DNA of 64,000 nt from Mesorhizobium_B sp963522145 (lineage in GTDB: Bacteria > Pseudomonadota > Alphaproteobacteria > Rhizobiales > Rhizobiaceae). The notes under the pieces were generated by a model that was not told the DNA's origin, did not search any database, and was given only the letters and a program-made list of their open reading frames with translations. The DNA lies in contig CAUQXI010000002.1 of NCBI GenBank assembly GCA_963522145.1, forward strand, positions 186,001 through 250,000, given 5' to 3'. Every line of letters begins with the position of its first letter. Position 1 is the stretch's first letter. Both the position numbers and the translations under genes were made by a program. Below are positions 1 to 9,194 of the stretch, one piece after another.

Positions 1-1
1 G

Positions 2-31
2 GATCGTGTTGCCAAGCTGAAGGCAGCCTGA
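2..31 (+). CDS. C-terminal end of an upstream gene (probably the sugar-binding protein of the following ABC operon)
   Basis: Only the last nine codons and a TGA stop at 29-31 lie inside the window; the residues read DRVAKLKAA. A periplasmic solute-binding protein is inferred only from position: in CUT1 sugar operons the binding-protein gene usually comes first and is separated from the permeases by a stem-loop, as here. The residues themselves are too few to identify the protein. Confidence 0.45.
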   Translation, partial: DRVAKLKAA

Positions 32-42
32 TCACGCACGCA

Positions 43-73
43 TGAAGGAAGGCGGCTTGCCTGCCTTCCTTCA
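43..73 (+). promoter_or_regulatory. Intercistronic stem-loop between the upstream gene and the permease genes
   Basis: A perfect 11-bp inverted repeat (43-53 with 63-73, core GAAGGAAGGC/GCCTTCCTTC) closes a 9-nt loop and is not followed by a T run. It starts 12 nt after the stop of the partial gene and ends 17 nt before the permease start. In binding-protein operons such hairpins often protect the upstream mRNA from 3' decay or attenuate transcription, so the binding protein is made in excess. That role is inference. Confidence 0.65.
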
Positions 74-90
74 CTCCCGAAAGTGAACCC

Positions 91-1035
91 ATGACAGAAC
101 AGGTTTTGGTATTGGCCGTCAGTGATATGACTCCAGCGAAGACAGCGCCTGCACCTGACAGGACGGGAACTGTCCTGCTGGCCCCTTCGCTCATATTCAT
201 GACGCTGGTTGGCCTCTTTCCGTTGCTGCACTCGATCTACATTTCATTCACTGGTTACAGCGCCAGCAATGGATTTGCATATCAGTTTGTTGGCTTGTCC
301 AACTACACCAACGGGCTGACCGATCCGCAACTCTGGCACGCGCTTCTGATGACCGCGATCTTCACGGCGTGCAGTGTGCTTCTGTCACTCATCCTGGCGA
401 TCGCGCTTGCGGTGCTTTTCAACATGGATCTGCCGGGCTTTTTCCTGCTCCGGACGGTCGTCCTCGTGCCGATGCTTGTGACTCCGATTGCTGTGGGCAT
501 CGTATGGCGCGTCATGATGAATCCGCAGCAGGGTCTGCTCAACTATCTCCTGTCGCTTGTCGGACTCGGACCTCAGGTCTGGGTCAACGGATCGGCGACG
601 GCCTTCGCATCCGTTCTTCTGGTCGACATATGGGAATGGACGCCCTTCGTGTTCATCATCGTTCTGGCAGGGTTGCGCGCGCTGCCAAGGAGCCCGTTTG
701 AGGCTGCTGCGGTGGACGGCGCGTCGCCTTGGGAAATATTCAGGCTGATCACGCTGCCGATGCTGAAGCCCGTAATCACGATCGCGGTCCTGCTGCGGCT
801 GATCGATGCCGCCCGCACCTATGACACGGTCTATCTGCTGACGCGAGGCGGCCCCAATTTCGCGACCGACCTCAGCTCCATCTACCTCCAGCGGGTGAAC
901 TTCCAGTTCTTCAACTTCGGGTATGGCGCGGCACTGTCGTGGATCTACCTGATCCTCTTGTCGATCGTGGTGATCCTCTACGTCCGCTGGAGTGGCTTTC
1001 TGAAGGTGATCTCCGACAACCAGAACTCCCGATAG
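91..1035 (+). CDS. Sugar ABC transporter permease, MalF/UgpA type
   Basis: This 314-residue inner-membrane protein has about six hydrophobic segments and a BPD-transporter EAA loop near residues 202-223 (EAAAVDG...ITLP), which docks on the ATPase. It is the first of two permease subunits of a CUT1-type importer, followed by a MalG-type permease and a MalK-type ATPase. The ATG at 91 was chosen; an in-frame ATG at 127 has no ribosome-binding site. The substrate is not readable from the permease. The sugar-acid dehydratase directly downstream suggests a sugar or sugar acid. Confidence 0.9.
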   Translation: MTEQVLVLAVSDMTPAKTAPAPDRTGTVLLAPSLIFMTLVGLFPLLHSIYISFTGYSASNGFAYQFVGLSNYTNGLTDPQLWHALLMTAIFTACSVLLSLILAIALAVLFNMDLPGFFLLRTVVLVPMLVTPIAVGIVWRVMMNPQQGLLNYLLSLVGLGPQVWVNGSATAFASVLLVDIWEWTPFVFIIVLAGLRALPRSPFEAAAVDGASPWEIFRLITLPMLKPVITIAVLLRLIDAARTYDTVYLLTRGGPNFATDLSSIYLQRVNFQFFNFGYGAALSWIYLILLSIVVILYVRWSGFLKVISDNQNSR

Positions 1036-1043
1036 GAAAACAG

Positions 1044-1898
1044 ATGTCATCTGCGACGATTGACGGAAATCTCGGGAAGCGGAACTGGTTCAAGCTGGCT
1101 CTTGCTTACGCAGCCGCTCTGCTTGCGACAGCCTTCTTCGCGCTCCCGCTGGTCTGGCTTGTCCTGTCATCCATCAAGAGCGACGGCGACGTCGCTGCTT
1201 ATCCGCCGAAGTTCTTCTTCGAGCCGTCACTGGCGAACTATCACAAGCTGTTCTCCGAACTCGATGCCGGGACGGCGCTCTACAACAGCTTCTTCATCGT
1301 CACCATCGCCACCCTGCTCGCAATGATCATGGGAACCATGGCGGCCTACGCTCTGGCAAGATGTTCGATGAAGAACCGGGAGTTCATGGCTTTCCAGTTC
1401 CTGACGATCCGCATGACCCCGTCGATCGTCAGCGTCATACCGCTATTCATCATCGCCCGATCGATGGGGGTCTTCGACACCCCCTGGCTGTTGATCGCCA
1501 TCTACGCGCTGAACGGTCTGCCATTCGTCGTATGGGTTCTGCGCGTCTTTATCCAGGACTTGCCGAAATCGATCGAAGAGGCTGCGCTGATCGACGGCTG
1601 TGGGCGATATGAGGTTCTATATCGCGTGACCCTGCCGCTGCTTCTGCCCGGATTGGCGGCCGTTCTGGTGATCATCTTCATGTTCGCCTGGAACGAGTAC
1701 CTTTTCGCCAGCATGCTGACCTCGTCGGAAGCGCGCACACTGCCGATCCTGGCGGCAAATGCCATCAAGCCGAAGTCCATCTCATGGGGATTGGCGTGCG
1801 CCGCCGGAGTGATGATGTCGCTGCCGGTTGTCATTATTGTTCTTTCAGCGCAGCGATATCTGGTTCGCGGCCTGACACTTGGTGCAGTGAAAGGCTAG
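1044..1898 (+). CDS. Sugar ABC transporter permease, MalG/UgpE type
   Basis: The second CUT1 permease has 284 residues, an N-terminal membrane anchor and six predicted membrane spans. Its EAA loop reads EEAALIDGCG...VTLPLL. The ATG at 1044 has an AGGA-type ribosome-binding site about 8 nt upstream. An in-frame ATG at 939 lies inside the previous gene and would give a non-homologous N-terminus. The gap to the first permease is 8 bp and to the ATPase 3 bp, so the three genes are one transcription unit and should form a heterodimeric channel. Confidence 0.9.
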   Translation: MSSATIDGNLGKRNWFKLALAYAAALLATAFFALPLVWLVLSSIKSDGDVAAYPPKFFFEPSLANYHKLFSELDAGTALYNSFFIVTIATLLAMIMGTMAAYALARCSMKNREFMAFQFLTIRMTPSIVSVIPLFIIARSMGVFDTPWLLIAIYALNGLPFVVWVLRVFIQDLPKSIEEAALIDGCGRYEVLYRVTLPLLLPGLAAVLVIIFMFAWNEYLFASMLTSSEARTLPILAANAIKPKSISWGLACAAGVMMSLPVVIIVLSAQRYLVRGLTLGAVKG

Positions 1899-1901
1899 AC
1901 G

Positions 1902-2978
1902 ATGAGCGTTTCGGTTCGGAAACTGCGCAAGCAGTATCAGGCCTTTCGGGCAGTCAACGATGTTGACCTCGATGTGGCGGATGGTGAGTTCTTTGTGTTC
2001 CTTGGCCCGTCGGGTTGCGGGAAAACCACGACGTTGCGCATGATCGCGGGATTGGATGTCCCCTCCGGGGGCGAGGTCTGGATCAAGGGCCGCGACGTCA
2101 CCTATGCGGAGCCACGCCACCGCGATATCGCCATGGCATTCCAGGATTTTGGCCTTTATCCGAACCTTACGGTGTTCGGGAACATCGAATTTCCGCTGAA
2201 GATCCGGAAGGTTCCGAAGCCCGAACGCGAGATCAAGACCCGCAACATCGCCCGAAAGCTCGACATCGAGCAATATGCCCACCGGAAGCCCGGTCAGATC
2301 AGCGGTGGTCAGCGGCAGCGCGTATCGCTGGCCCGTGCGCTGGTGCGCAACCCGCATGTCTTCCTGATGGACGAACCGCTCTCCAACCTCGACGCCAAGC
2401 TGCGCGCAACGATGCGGAGCGAGATCAAGCAGCTTGTCTCCGGACTGGGCATCACCACGATCTACGTCACCCATGACCAGATCGAGGCCATGTCGATGGC
2501 GGACCGCATCGGTGTCATGAACGCCGGGAACATGGTGCAGATCGCCAGCCCGCTTGATCTCTATGATCGCCCACGGACGCAGTTCGTGGCCGAGTTCCTC
2601 GGCTCGCCGCCAATGAACCTGTTTGGAGAAAGAGACGAGAACTCGCTGTTCGCCAAGCTCGCCGCGCTGACCCCGAATGAGGAGTTCCTGCGCCTTGGAA
2701 TCAGGGCTGAGCAGCGTTCCAGCTATCTTATCGGAATCAGGCCGGAGCGGCTGCGTCTGGCCGCGGGGCCTTCCACGGATACGCTTGCGGCCCATGTGGA
2801 TTTCGTCGAGCCCCTTGGCCAGAACACCAACATCTATGCGGATGTCGCCGGCGAGAAACTCACCATCGTCGTCGACCGGACGGACGCCAAAGCTGGTGAC
2901 ACGATCGCCGTTGTCGTCCCTCGGGAAAGCCTCCGGGTAGTGCTGACGGACCGACAGCAGTCATACAGCGCGGCATGA
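1902..2978 (+). CDS. Sugar ABC transporter ATP-binding protein, MalK/UgpC type
   Basis: This 358-residue cytoplasmic ATPase powers the permease pair. Walker A is GPSGCGKTT (about residue 36), the Q-loop is in AFQDFGLYP, the signature is ISGGQRQR, Walker B is VFLMDEPLSNLD and the switch histidine is in VTHD. The C-terminal third is the MalK-type regulatory TOBE/OB extension (GIRPERLRL). The length matches MalK-family proteins. The gene lies 3 bp after the MalG-type permease. Confidence 0.93.
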   Translation: MSVSVRKLRKQYQAFRAVNDVDLDVADGEFFVFLGPSGCGKTTTLRMIAGLDVPSGGEVWIKGRDVTYAEPRHRDIAMAFQDFGLYPNLTVFGNIEFPLKIRKVPKPEREIKTRNIARKLDIEQYAHRKPGQISGGQRQRVSLARALVRNPHVFLMDEPLSNLDAKLRATMRSEIKQLVSGLGITTIYVTHDQIEAMSMADRIGVMNAGNMVQIASPLDLYDRPRTQFVAEFLGSPPMNLFGERDENSLFAKLAALTPNEEFLRLGIRAEQRSSYLIGIRPERLRLAAGPSTDTLAAHVDFVEPLGQNTNIYADVAGEKLTIVVDRTDAKAGDTIAVVVPRESLRVVLTDRQQSYSAA

Positions 2979-3081
2979 TCTGTAACACCGGTATGGTTGT
3001 CGTGCATTGCCGGCTAAAACCGGGCTGCGCGCATCGATCGTGCGCCTTCGCACGGGATCCACAGGGAAAGGAAGCTCAGAA

Positions 3082-4245
3082 ATGCGTGTAACCAACGTCA
3101 AAGTCTACCGTATCACCCGTGGTGAGCTTCATCCCGTCATCGTGGAACTCGAGACCGATGAGGGCATCTCGGGCTGGGGCGAGGCCGCTGTCGCATATGG
3201 CATCGGTGCAAAGGCCGCCGCCGGAATGATCGAAGACGTCAGCCCGAAGGTCATCGGCGCTGATCCTGCATTTCCCAGAAACGTTTATCACGAAATCTAC
3301 GACAACTCGTTCTGGACAAAGGGCGGCGGCGCGATCGTTTTCGCTGGCATCAGCGCAATCGACCAGGCGCTTTGGGACATCAAGGCTCGCAGCTTGGACA
3401 TACCGGTCCACGAGCTGTTCGGCGCCAATTTCAAGGACACCATTCCCGTCTACGCCAATGGATGGAACTACAGGCAGGACGATGTTGAGGAGTGGTCCCG
3501 CGCGGTCGAGCGGCCGCTTCGCGAAGGCTACAAGATGGTCAAGGCATACCCGATGGCGATGCGGTTGCCGGGCGGCACGCTCAGGCATGTGCAGCGGCGC
3601 ATGTTGAGCGCCGAGCTATTCCAGGTGGCCGTCGATCGGCTCAAGCTCCTTGCTGACATTGTGGGAAATCAGGCTGAGATCCTGATCGATCTCAGCGGCG
3701 GCCTCAACAACGACCAGCTCGTTCGCTATATGAGCCTGTGCGAGGAAGTCGGCGTTTCCTGGGTCGAGGAGCCGCTCGACCCCTTCAACCACAAAGGCAT
3801 GCGCGACATCTCCGGCCGCTGGAACGTGCCGATCGCGGCGGGCGAGCGCGTATACACCCGCAACGGCTTCAGAAATCTTCTCGATTCTGGCGTCGACGTC
3901 GTCATGCCTGATGTCGGCAACTGCGGCGGCATTTTCGAAATCGTACAGATTTCCGCCATGGCAGAGGCCTACAACGCGCGGGTCTCGCCGCATAACTGCG
4001 CCTCGGGACTGTGCACCGCCGCGTCGATTCAGGCCTGGATGTCAGCTGCCAATCCGATGCCCCTGGAAACCTACCCGTATTTCCTTGAAGCCAACGGTTA
4101 CGTTCAGGTTTTGAAAAACCCGCCCGAAAAGCAGATCGTGAATGGCCAGATCGAGGTCCAGCGCGCTCCGGGCCTGGGCGCAGAGGTCGACCGGGCGGCG
4201 ATCGACGAGTTTCTGTGCTTTGACTACCTCGCAGCCGCAGGCTGA
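3082..4245 (+). CDS. Enolase-superfamily sugar-acid dehydratase (mandelate racemase/galactonate dehydratase group)
   Basis: The 387-residue protein has the family's N-terminal capping domain and C-terminal modified TIM barrel. Metal ligands are visible as D203 (LIDLSG), E229 (WVEEPL) and E255 (AAGERV), spaced by 26 residues as expected. H304 (SPHN) is the likely general base and K151/K154 lie at the end of the second strand. The family abstracts the proton alpha to a carboxylate; relatives of this type dehydrate galactonate-like acids to 2-keto-3-deoxy acids. ATG 3082 has GGAAAGGAAG upstream; an open frame extends to 3007 without a good start. It lies 103 bp after the ATPase and is probably cotranscribed. 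The exact substrate is not decidable. Confidence 0.82.
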   Translation: MRVTNVKVYRITRGELHPVIVELETDEGISGWGEAAVAYGIGAKAAAGMIEDVSPKVIGADPAFPRNVYHEIYDNSFWTKGGGAIVFAGISAIDQALWDIKARSLDIPVHELFGANFKDTIPVYANGWNYRQDDVEEWSRAVERPLREGYKMVKAYPMAMRLPGGTLRHVQRRMLSAELFQVAVDRLKLLADIVGNQAEILIDLSGGLNNDQLVRYMSLCEEVGVSWVEEPLDPFNHKGMRDISGRWNVPIAAGERVYTRNGFRNLLDSGVDVVMPDVGNCGGIFEIVQISAMAEAYNARVSPHNCASGLCTAASIQAWMSAANPMPLETYPYFLEANGYVQVLKNPPEKQIVNGQIEVQRAPGLGAEVDRAAIDEFLCFDYLAAAG

Positions 4246-4348
4246 GCGGGCAACAGCAAACAAACAAGCGCGAGACCCCGGCTTGCTGTGCGGCAGGCTG
4301 GGCTTTCCACACCCCGATAAATGACTGGGTTCAAGGTATCCGCCAGCC

Positions 4349-5971
4349 TCAAATCACGCCCTTGATGTGATCGGCCGCCTTCTCGCCGATCATGATCGTG
4401 ACCGCGTTTGTGTTTGCCGACACGATCGAGGGCATGACCGAGGCGTCCGCGACGCGCAACCCCGCGATGCCGCGCACCCGCAGGGACGGGTCAACGACGG
4501 CCATGTCGTCGGTCCCCATGCGGCATGTGCCGCAGACATGAAGGCCAGGCCGCTTTTGATCGAAAAGGAAGGCCTTGACCTCCTCGTCGCTGCTGAAGGA
4601 TTTGGCTGGGTGAGCACGGGCTGCAACGTGCTTGGCGATGCTCGGGCGCTGCATCAGCTCGTCACCGAAATAGAGCCCGTCGATCAGCCTTTGCAGGTCA
4701 TCCTGGTCGGCAAGATAATTCGGCGCGATGACCGGCGGCAGCTTTGGATCGGCACCTCGCAGCGTGACATAGCCGCGTGACCTCGGGCGAGCCAGGCTGA
4801 TGCTGAGCGTGCAGCCATAACCACCGGGAACGGTGCCCATGCCTTCCTCGACGCCGGCGCCCGGCAGAAAGAAATATTGCAGGTCCGGCATCTCCGCCGG
4901 TTGCTTGCTCCACCAGAACGCGCCGCTTTCGATGATGTTCGAGGCAATTGGACCGCCGCGGAAAAGCAGGTACTGCAGCCCGGCCAGTGCTTGCCAATGC
5001 ATTCGTTTATAACGGTCATAGCTGTTGCGGTCGCGTAGCTGATAGACCAGCGAGACCTCGACGTGATCATGCAGATTACGGCCCACGCCCGGCAGATTGG
5101 CCTTCACCGCGATATCATGCGTCGCAAGATCGCTTGGGCTGCCAATCCCTGACATCATCAGGATCTTCGGTGACGTGACCGCACCGGCGCTGAGCACGAT
5201 TTCGCGCCGCGCCTTGGAAACAAAGGTTCGGCCGCCGCGCTCGTATTCGATGCCAGTCGCCCGGCTGCCCTCAAGAACCACCTTGTTGACGAAGCAGTCT
5301 GTCCGCACCTCAATATTGCCGCGCCTCTTGGCGGAGTTGAGATAGGCTTGAGCAGTGCTTGAGCGGCGGCCATCCCGCGCCGTGATCTGGTAGAAACCGC
5401 AGCCCTCCGGATTCCCGGAGTTGAAATCCGGATTATAGGGCAAACCGGCTTCTTGGCACGCCAGAAGCCATTGCCGGGTCAGCGGGTGCACGTTGACCTG
5501 CTGCGAAACCTTCAGGGGTCCGCCGACGCCATGCACTTCGTTGGAGAACTCGTTATTGTCCTCCGCCTTGCGATAGTAGGGCAGTACGTCCTTGTAGCCC
5601 CAGCCGGAGGCGCCGGCTTCCGCCCACGCCTCGTAGTCGTTCGGATTGCCCCGCACATAGACCATGCCGTTTACGGAGCTGCCGCCACCGAGCACGCGCC
5701 CCTGCACCATGGTGAGCTTCTCGTGCATCTGGTTTGAGCCGGCGCCGTCAAGGTAATGATACCGTTCGACCAGGTTGCCGGTGCCGGTCTTGTAGAACAT
5801 CACCGGCATATGAATGAACGGGTGCCAGTCGCGAGGGCCTTTTTCCAGGAGCAGTATCTTTACGCCCGGCATTTCGGAGAGTCGCGAAGCAACGACGCAG
5901 CCGGCGGAACCGCCGCCCACGACGATGTAGTCGAACTCTCCGCCGTCACGCATGCTGTTCTCGCGCTTCAT
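4349..5971 (-). CDS. GMC-family FAD-dependent oxidoreductase (choline/alcohol dehydrogenase-like)
   Basis: This 540-residue flavoprotein has an N-terminal Rossmann FAD motif (VVGGGSAGCVVASRL) and the GMC signature region (GRVLGGGSSVNGMVYVRG). The C-terminal GTCRMG and NTNAVTIMIGEKAAD segments carry the substrate-side and FAD-closing elements. Family members oxidise primary or secondary alcohols or sugars; the substrate is unknown. The start at 5971 is preceded on the minus strand by GGAAAGAGA; the frame is open further upstream but that part lies in the intergenic region. It is the last of three minus-strand genes after the flavin monooxygenase and the MFS gene. Confidence 0.87.
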   Translation of the reverse strand: MKRENSMRDGGEFDYIVVGGGSAGCVVASRLSEMPGVKILLLEKGPRDWHPFIHMPVMFYKTGTGNLVERYHYLDGAGSNQMHEKLTMVQGRVLGGGSSVNGMVYVRGNPNDYEAWAEAGASGWGYKDVLPYYRKAEDNNEFSNEVHGVGGPLKVSQQVNVHPLTRQWLLACQEAGLPYNPDFNSGNPEGCGFYQITARDGRRSSTAQAYLNSAKRRGNIEVRTDCFVNKVVLEGSRATGIEYERGGRTFVSKARREIVLSAGAVTSPKILMMSGIGSPSDLATHDIAVKANLPGVGRNLHDHVEVSLVYQLRDRNSYDRYKRMHWQALAGLQYLLFRGGPIASNIIESGAFWWSKQPAEMPDLQYFFLPGAGVEEGMGTVPGGYGCTLSISLARPRSRGYVTLRGADPKLPPVIAPNYLADQDDLQRLIDGLYFGDELMQRPSIAKHVAARAHPAKSFSSDEEVKAFLFDQKRPGLHVCGTCRMGTDDMAVVDPSLRVRGIAGLRVADASVMPSIVSANTNAVTIMIGEKAADHIKGVI

Positions 5972-6012
5972 TCTCTTTCCGGATTGCAAGCAAGTTCCAT
6001 GCCGCCACCGCT

Positions 6013-7149
6013 CTATATTCGTCGGGCCGAGACGGCCAAGCAGAGCAGCAGCAGGAGGGCGGCAACCATCGCGAAGGCCACCGTCAGGCTGCTCAAATGC
6101 GAAATGAGACCCAGCAGTGCCGGCCCGGCGAGGATACCGGAATAACCCATGGTGACGAGAAGCGGTACGGCCACTTGTTCCGCCACAGCGGTCTGGCGCC
6201 CGGCGGTGCTCAGGAAGATCGGCGCGAGATTGGCAATTCCCAATCCGATCCACGCATACCCCACCACTGCAACGGGGACGCTCGACGGTACAAGCGCGAG
6301 CGCAAAACCCGCAACCGCCAGCATGCCGCCTGCAATGACGATTGTGCTTTCACCGAAGCGTAGGCACAGGCGGTCCCCTGTCAGGCGACCAGTCATCATG
6401 GCGATGGAGAACACAGCAAAGCCTATACCGGCAAATTGGAGGTCCATTGAACGCTCGTTGACCAGGAAGACCGCGCCCCAATCCAGAATGGATCCTTCCG
6501 CCAGAAAGGCGATGAAACAAAGCGCGCCGGTAGACAGGATAGAGCCGCTGGGCCATGCCAAACGAACGGCACCACGTTCGATGCGCCGCGCCAGTATGCC
6601 GTCTCTGATGATCAGATGAATAGCGGCGACAAGGATGCAGGTAGATGTCGCTGCCACATGTGTGCCAAAGCCTAAAGTGAGCCAAAGGCTGGTCAGTGCG
6701 GCACCCAGGATGCAGCCGGCGCTGAAGAGGCCGTGAAAGCCGGACATCATCTTGCGGCCGCTCTCGCGTTCGACCGCGACTGCTTGCAGGTTTGCCACGC
6801 AATCGAGCGTGCCGACGCAGACGCCGAACAGGAAAAGCGCGATGGGAATCGCGATGCCGTTCGACGATGTCGCCAGTACCGGCAGACTTGCGCATACAAG
6901 GGCCAAGGCGGCGTCCAGCACCGGCCGGCAGCCCAGGCGTCCTGACAGCATGCCGGAGACAGGCATCGCCACCACCGATCCTGTCCCGAAGCAAAGGATC
7001 ATCAACCCCAATTGACCGTCGGATAGCTCCAGCCTTGCCTGGACAAAGGGGATGAGCGGCGCCCATGTCGACAGCACAAAGCCGAAGTTGAAAAGCACCA
7101 GCCGGGTCGCCCACTGCCGCCTGTGCTGAACGTGAACGATATGCGTCAT
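6013..7149 (-). CDS. MFS transporter (YbjJ-like subgroup)
   Basis: This 378-residue integral membrane protein has about 12 hydrophobic segments and two six-span halves. The N-terminal loop GRLGCRP follows helix 2, and the SGFHGLFSAG segment in the middle is typical of the YbjJ/fucose-permease-like branch of the major facilitator superfamily. It lies 41 bp upstream of the GMC oxidoreductase gene and 102 bp after the flavin monooxygenase, all on the minus strand, so it may move the substrate or product of those enzymes. The substrate is not inferable. Confidence 0.82.
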   Translation of the reverse strand: MTHIVHVQHRRQWATRLVLFNFGFVLSTWAPLIPFVQARLELSDGQLGLMILCFGTGSVVAMPVSGMLSGRLGCRPVLDAALALVCASLPVLATSSNGIAIPIALFLFGVCVGTLDCVANLQAVAVERESGRKMMSGFHGLFSAGCILGAALTSLWLTLGFGTHVAATSTCILVAAIHLIIRDGILARRIERGAVRLAWPSGSILSTGALCFIAFLAEGSILDWGAVFLVNERSMDLQFAGIGFAVFSIAMMTGRLTGDRLCLRFGESTIVIAGGMLAVAGFALALVPSSVPVAVVGYAWIGLGIANLAPIFLSTAGRQTAVAEQVAVPLLVTMGYSGILAGPALLGLISHLSSLTVAFAMVAALLLLLCLAVSARRI

Positions 7150-7251
7150 GCCGTTCTTGGATCGTGCGAAAATGCCCGATGCAGCGCATCGGGCATCAAC
7201 TGATCGCGTTTGCGGGGACGAGGAAGCTGTGGCCGGACACAGCCTCCTGTA

Positions 7252-8355
7252 TCAGGCGGCGACTTTCTTTGTAGCGCAGTACTCGCGCAGCTTCGGCATG
7301 ACATCCTGGGCCAGCAGGCGCAGCGAACGCTTCTCGGTTTCTGGGTCCGCCCATTCCTTGAAGCCGATGAGCAAGCCGCCGAAGGGTCCACCCAGATAGT
7401 CGACGAGGGCAACCATCTTGTCCAAGACGGTCTTTGGGGAGCCGGAAGTGACCATCGTGTCGAGGCAGTATTTCAGCGTGATTTCGTCGCTCGGCATGTT
7501 CGGATCATGCTTGAGCACGGTCTCGATGTTGAAAGTGCGCATGTCGTCGATGACGAAGTCGTAGTACCAGGCGTAGGTATTGTCCTCCTGTGCCAGGTAA
7601 TCTTCGGCCTCCTGGTCCGTTTCTGTCACCAGAACCGACCGTCCCACGCGCCACTTGTTGCGGTCGGGGCGGATGCCCGCCGACTCGCAGCCGGCTGCGT
7701 ATTGCTCCCAGTGCGACTTTGACCAGATCGACTGGATGAAGTTGGCGGAAGCAATGCCGAGACCCTTGGCGCCCGCGAAATAGGCGCTCTTGGAATTCGG
7801 CGACATGATCGAGGTGTAAACCGGCGGATAGGGCTTCTGGAACGGCTTCAGCATTGGCCCGAAGCCAAGCTTCTCGAGAATTGTGTCCTCGACCTTCACG
7901 TTCCAGTATTTGCCGGAGATATTGTACGGCGCATCGGATGCCCAGATCTGATGGATCATGTTGAGCGATTCGAGCATCATCTCGGCGCGGTTCTTGTCCA
8001 TCGTGTTGTAGAGTTCGAAGTCCGACCCCAGGCCTCCCGGGCCCACACCCATGATCACGCGGCCCTTCGACATATGGTCGAGCAGGGCGACATCGCCGGC
8101 AACCTGTGCGGGATGATGCTGGGGCAGGTTGAGCACGCCTGTCGCCAGCTTCATCTTGGTCTCGGACATGATCGAGGCGAGGAACTGAAGCGGGTTCACG
8201 ATCGGTTCGATCGCCGATGTGTAGTGCTCGCCGACCCAGATTTCGTCGAAGCCGATCTTGTCGATGTAGAGCGCCGCTTCACGGTCCTGCTCGAGCATTT
8301 CGGTGATGCTCCGCGACGGGCGGTGTAGCGGCTGCATGAACATGCCGAGTTCCAT
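7252..8355 (-). CDS. Luciferase-like (LLM class) flavin-dependent monooxygenase
   Basis: The 367-residue protein belongs to the bacterial-luciferase superfamily of FMNH2-dependent TIM-barrel monooxygenases. The N-terminus ELGMFMQPLHRP, the early IWVGEHY segment, the KLATGVLNLP strand and the loop GRVIMGVGPGGLGSD are characteristic. The ATG at 8355 has a strong AGGAGAAGGAAAG site 4-16 nt upstream on the minus strand. Relatives oxidise terpenes, alkanals or sulfonates; nothing here fixes the substrate. Probable first gene of a monooxygenase-MFS-GMC unit. Confidence 0.87.
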   Translation of the reverse strand: MELGMFMQPLHRPSRSITEMLEQDREAALYIDKIGFDEIWVGEHYTSAIEPIVNPLQFLASIMSETKMKLATGVLNLPQHHPAQVAGDVALLDHMSKGRVIMGVGPGGLGSDFELYNTMDKNRAEMMLESLNMIHQIWASDAPYNISGKYWNVKVEDTILEKLGFGPMLKPFQKPYPPVYTSIMSPNSKSAYFAGAKGLGIASANFIQSIWSKSHWEQYAAGCESAGIRPDRNKWRVGRSVLVTETDQEAEDYLAQEDNTYAWYYDFVIDDMRTFNIETVLKHDPNMPSDEITLKYCLDTMVTSGSPKTVLDKMVALVDYLGGPFGGLLIGFKEWADPETEKRSLRLLAQDVMPKLREYCATKKVAA

Positions 8356-8716
8356 TGTCTTTCCTTCTCCTGTTTGGCTCCGGCTCGGGCCGTCTTGCAT
8401 CCTCAGTCGCCGAAACCTCAGCAACGTGGTCGATGGTCCTGACACAACTCTTGCAAGCCGCATGCCAGACAAAAAACGTGGAGAAATAGGGGCTTAGAAC
8501 GATTTCTCGTTCAGCAGGCATGCTGAGACGATGAGACTTGCGCCTGTGAGATTGAAACAGGCGTTGAACGTCGCCGAGCCTGCTCGACCCGTCAGAAACC
8601 TATGTCGCGGCAGCGCGTCAATTCTTGTGCGATGACCGGTCCGCGGCGCGATGCTGCCGCGCGGCAATTCGTCGTTGAAAGGGCTGGACGTGGCAGCGAA
8701 CCGTAGGCCCGTAGAT
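8356..8716. other. Intergenic region between the monooxygenase and VOC genes
   Basis: About 360 bp without a credible gene. Short open frames here overlap antisense to the monooxygenase start and have no ribosome-binding sites. The region must contain the promoter of the downstream minus-strand monooxygenase gene, but no clear -35/-10 pair or terminator was recognised. Confidence 0.5.
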
Positions 8717-9163
8717 TCAGAGAGCCTTCTTTTCGATCATCTCGATGATCAGGCCTTCCTCGGGGGTGCGGAAATAAACGATGCGCGATCCGGTGTTCGG
8801 CCCCTGGTCGATCGCGATCACCTCTCCGACCTGCTCCATCGGCCAGGCGCGCGCCTTTTCGAGCATCTCGTCCATGTCGGAAACATTCATCGCCATATGG
8901 AGCGAGCCGAGGTCGACGGGCCGGGGCCGGAAGTCCTGCCGGTCATCGGGGCCGGAATAACACAGGAGTTCGATATTGGCGGCGCCGTTGCGCATGTAAA
9001 CGATCTCGACCGCCGCGCCGGGCACGCCGGTCACGGCCGAGATGACCGCCGGATCGCGCGGCGCGCGTGAGAATGTCTCGAAGCCGAACAGATCGCGGAA
9101 GATCGCCTCCGCGCGGTCGAGGTCCTTTACGGTGATCCCGGTATGATTGACGGAAACGGGCAT
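8717..9163 (-). CDS. VOC-superfamily (glyoxalase/dioxygenase-like) protein
   Basis: This 148-residue protein has the paired beta-alpha-beta-beta-beta modules of the vicinal oxygen chelate fold. It begins VNHTGITVKDLDRAEAIFRDLFGFE, with a possible metal-ligand His near residue 7. Later come SLHMAMNV (second His) and a GLIIEMIE end carrying a possible Glu ligand. Three visible ligands are compatible with a metal-dependent lyase, isomerase or dioxygenase. ATG 9163 has AGGAGGAAAG upstream. It lies 31 bp after the SDR gene and is probably cotranscribed with it. The reaction is unknown. Confidence 0.8.
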   Translation of the reverse strand: MPVSVNHTGITVKDLDRAEAIFRDLFGFETFSRAPRDPAVISAVTGVPGAAVEIVYMRNGAANIELLCYSGPDDRQDFRPRPVDLGSLHMAMNVSDMDEMLEKARAWPMEQVGEVIAIDQGPNTGSRIVYFRTPEEGLIIEMIEKKAL

Positions 9164-9194
9164 GGCTTTCCTCCTGGATGATCGAACGGACGCT

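Noticed and set aside
939..1043. N-terminal extension of the second permease
   Set aside because: It lies within the first permease gene in another frame, and ATG 1044 has a proper ribosome-binding site.
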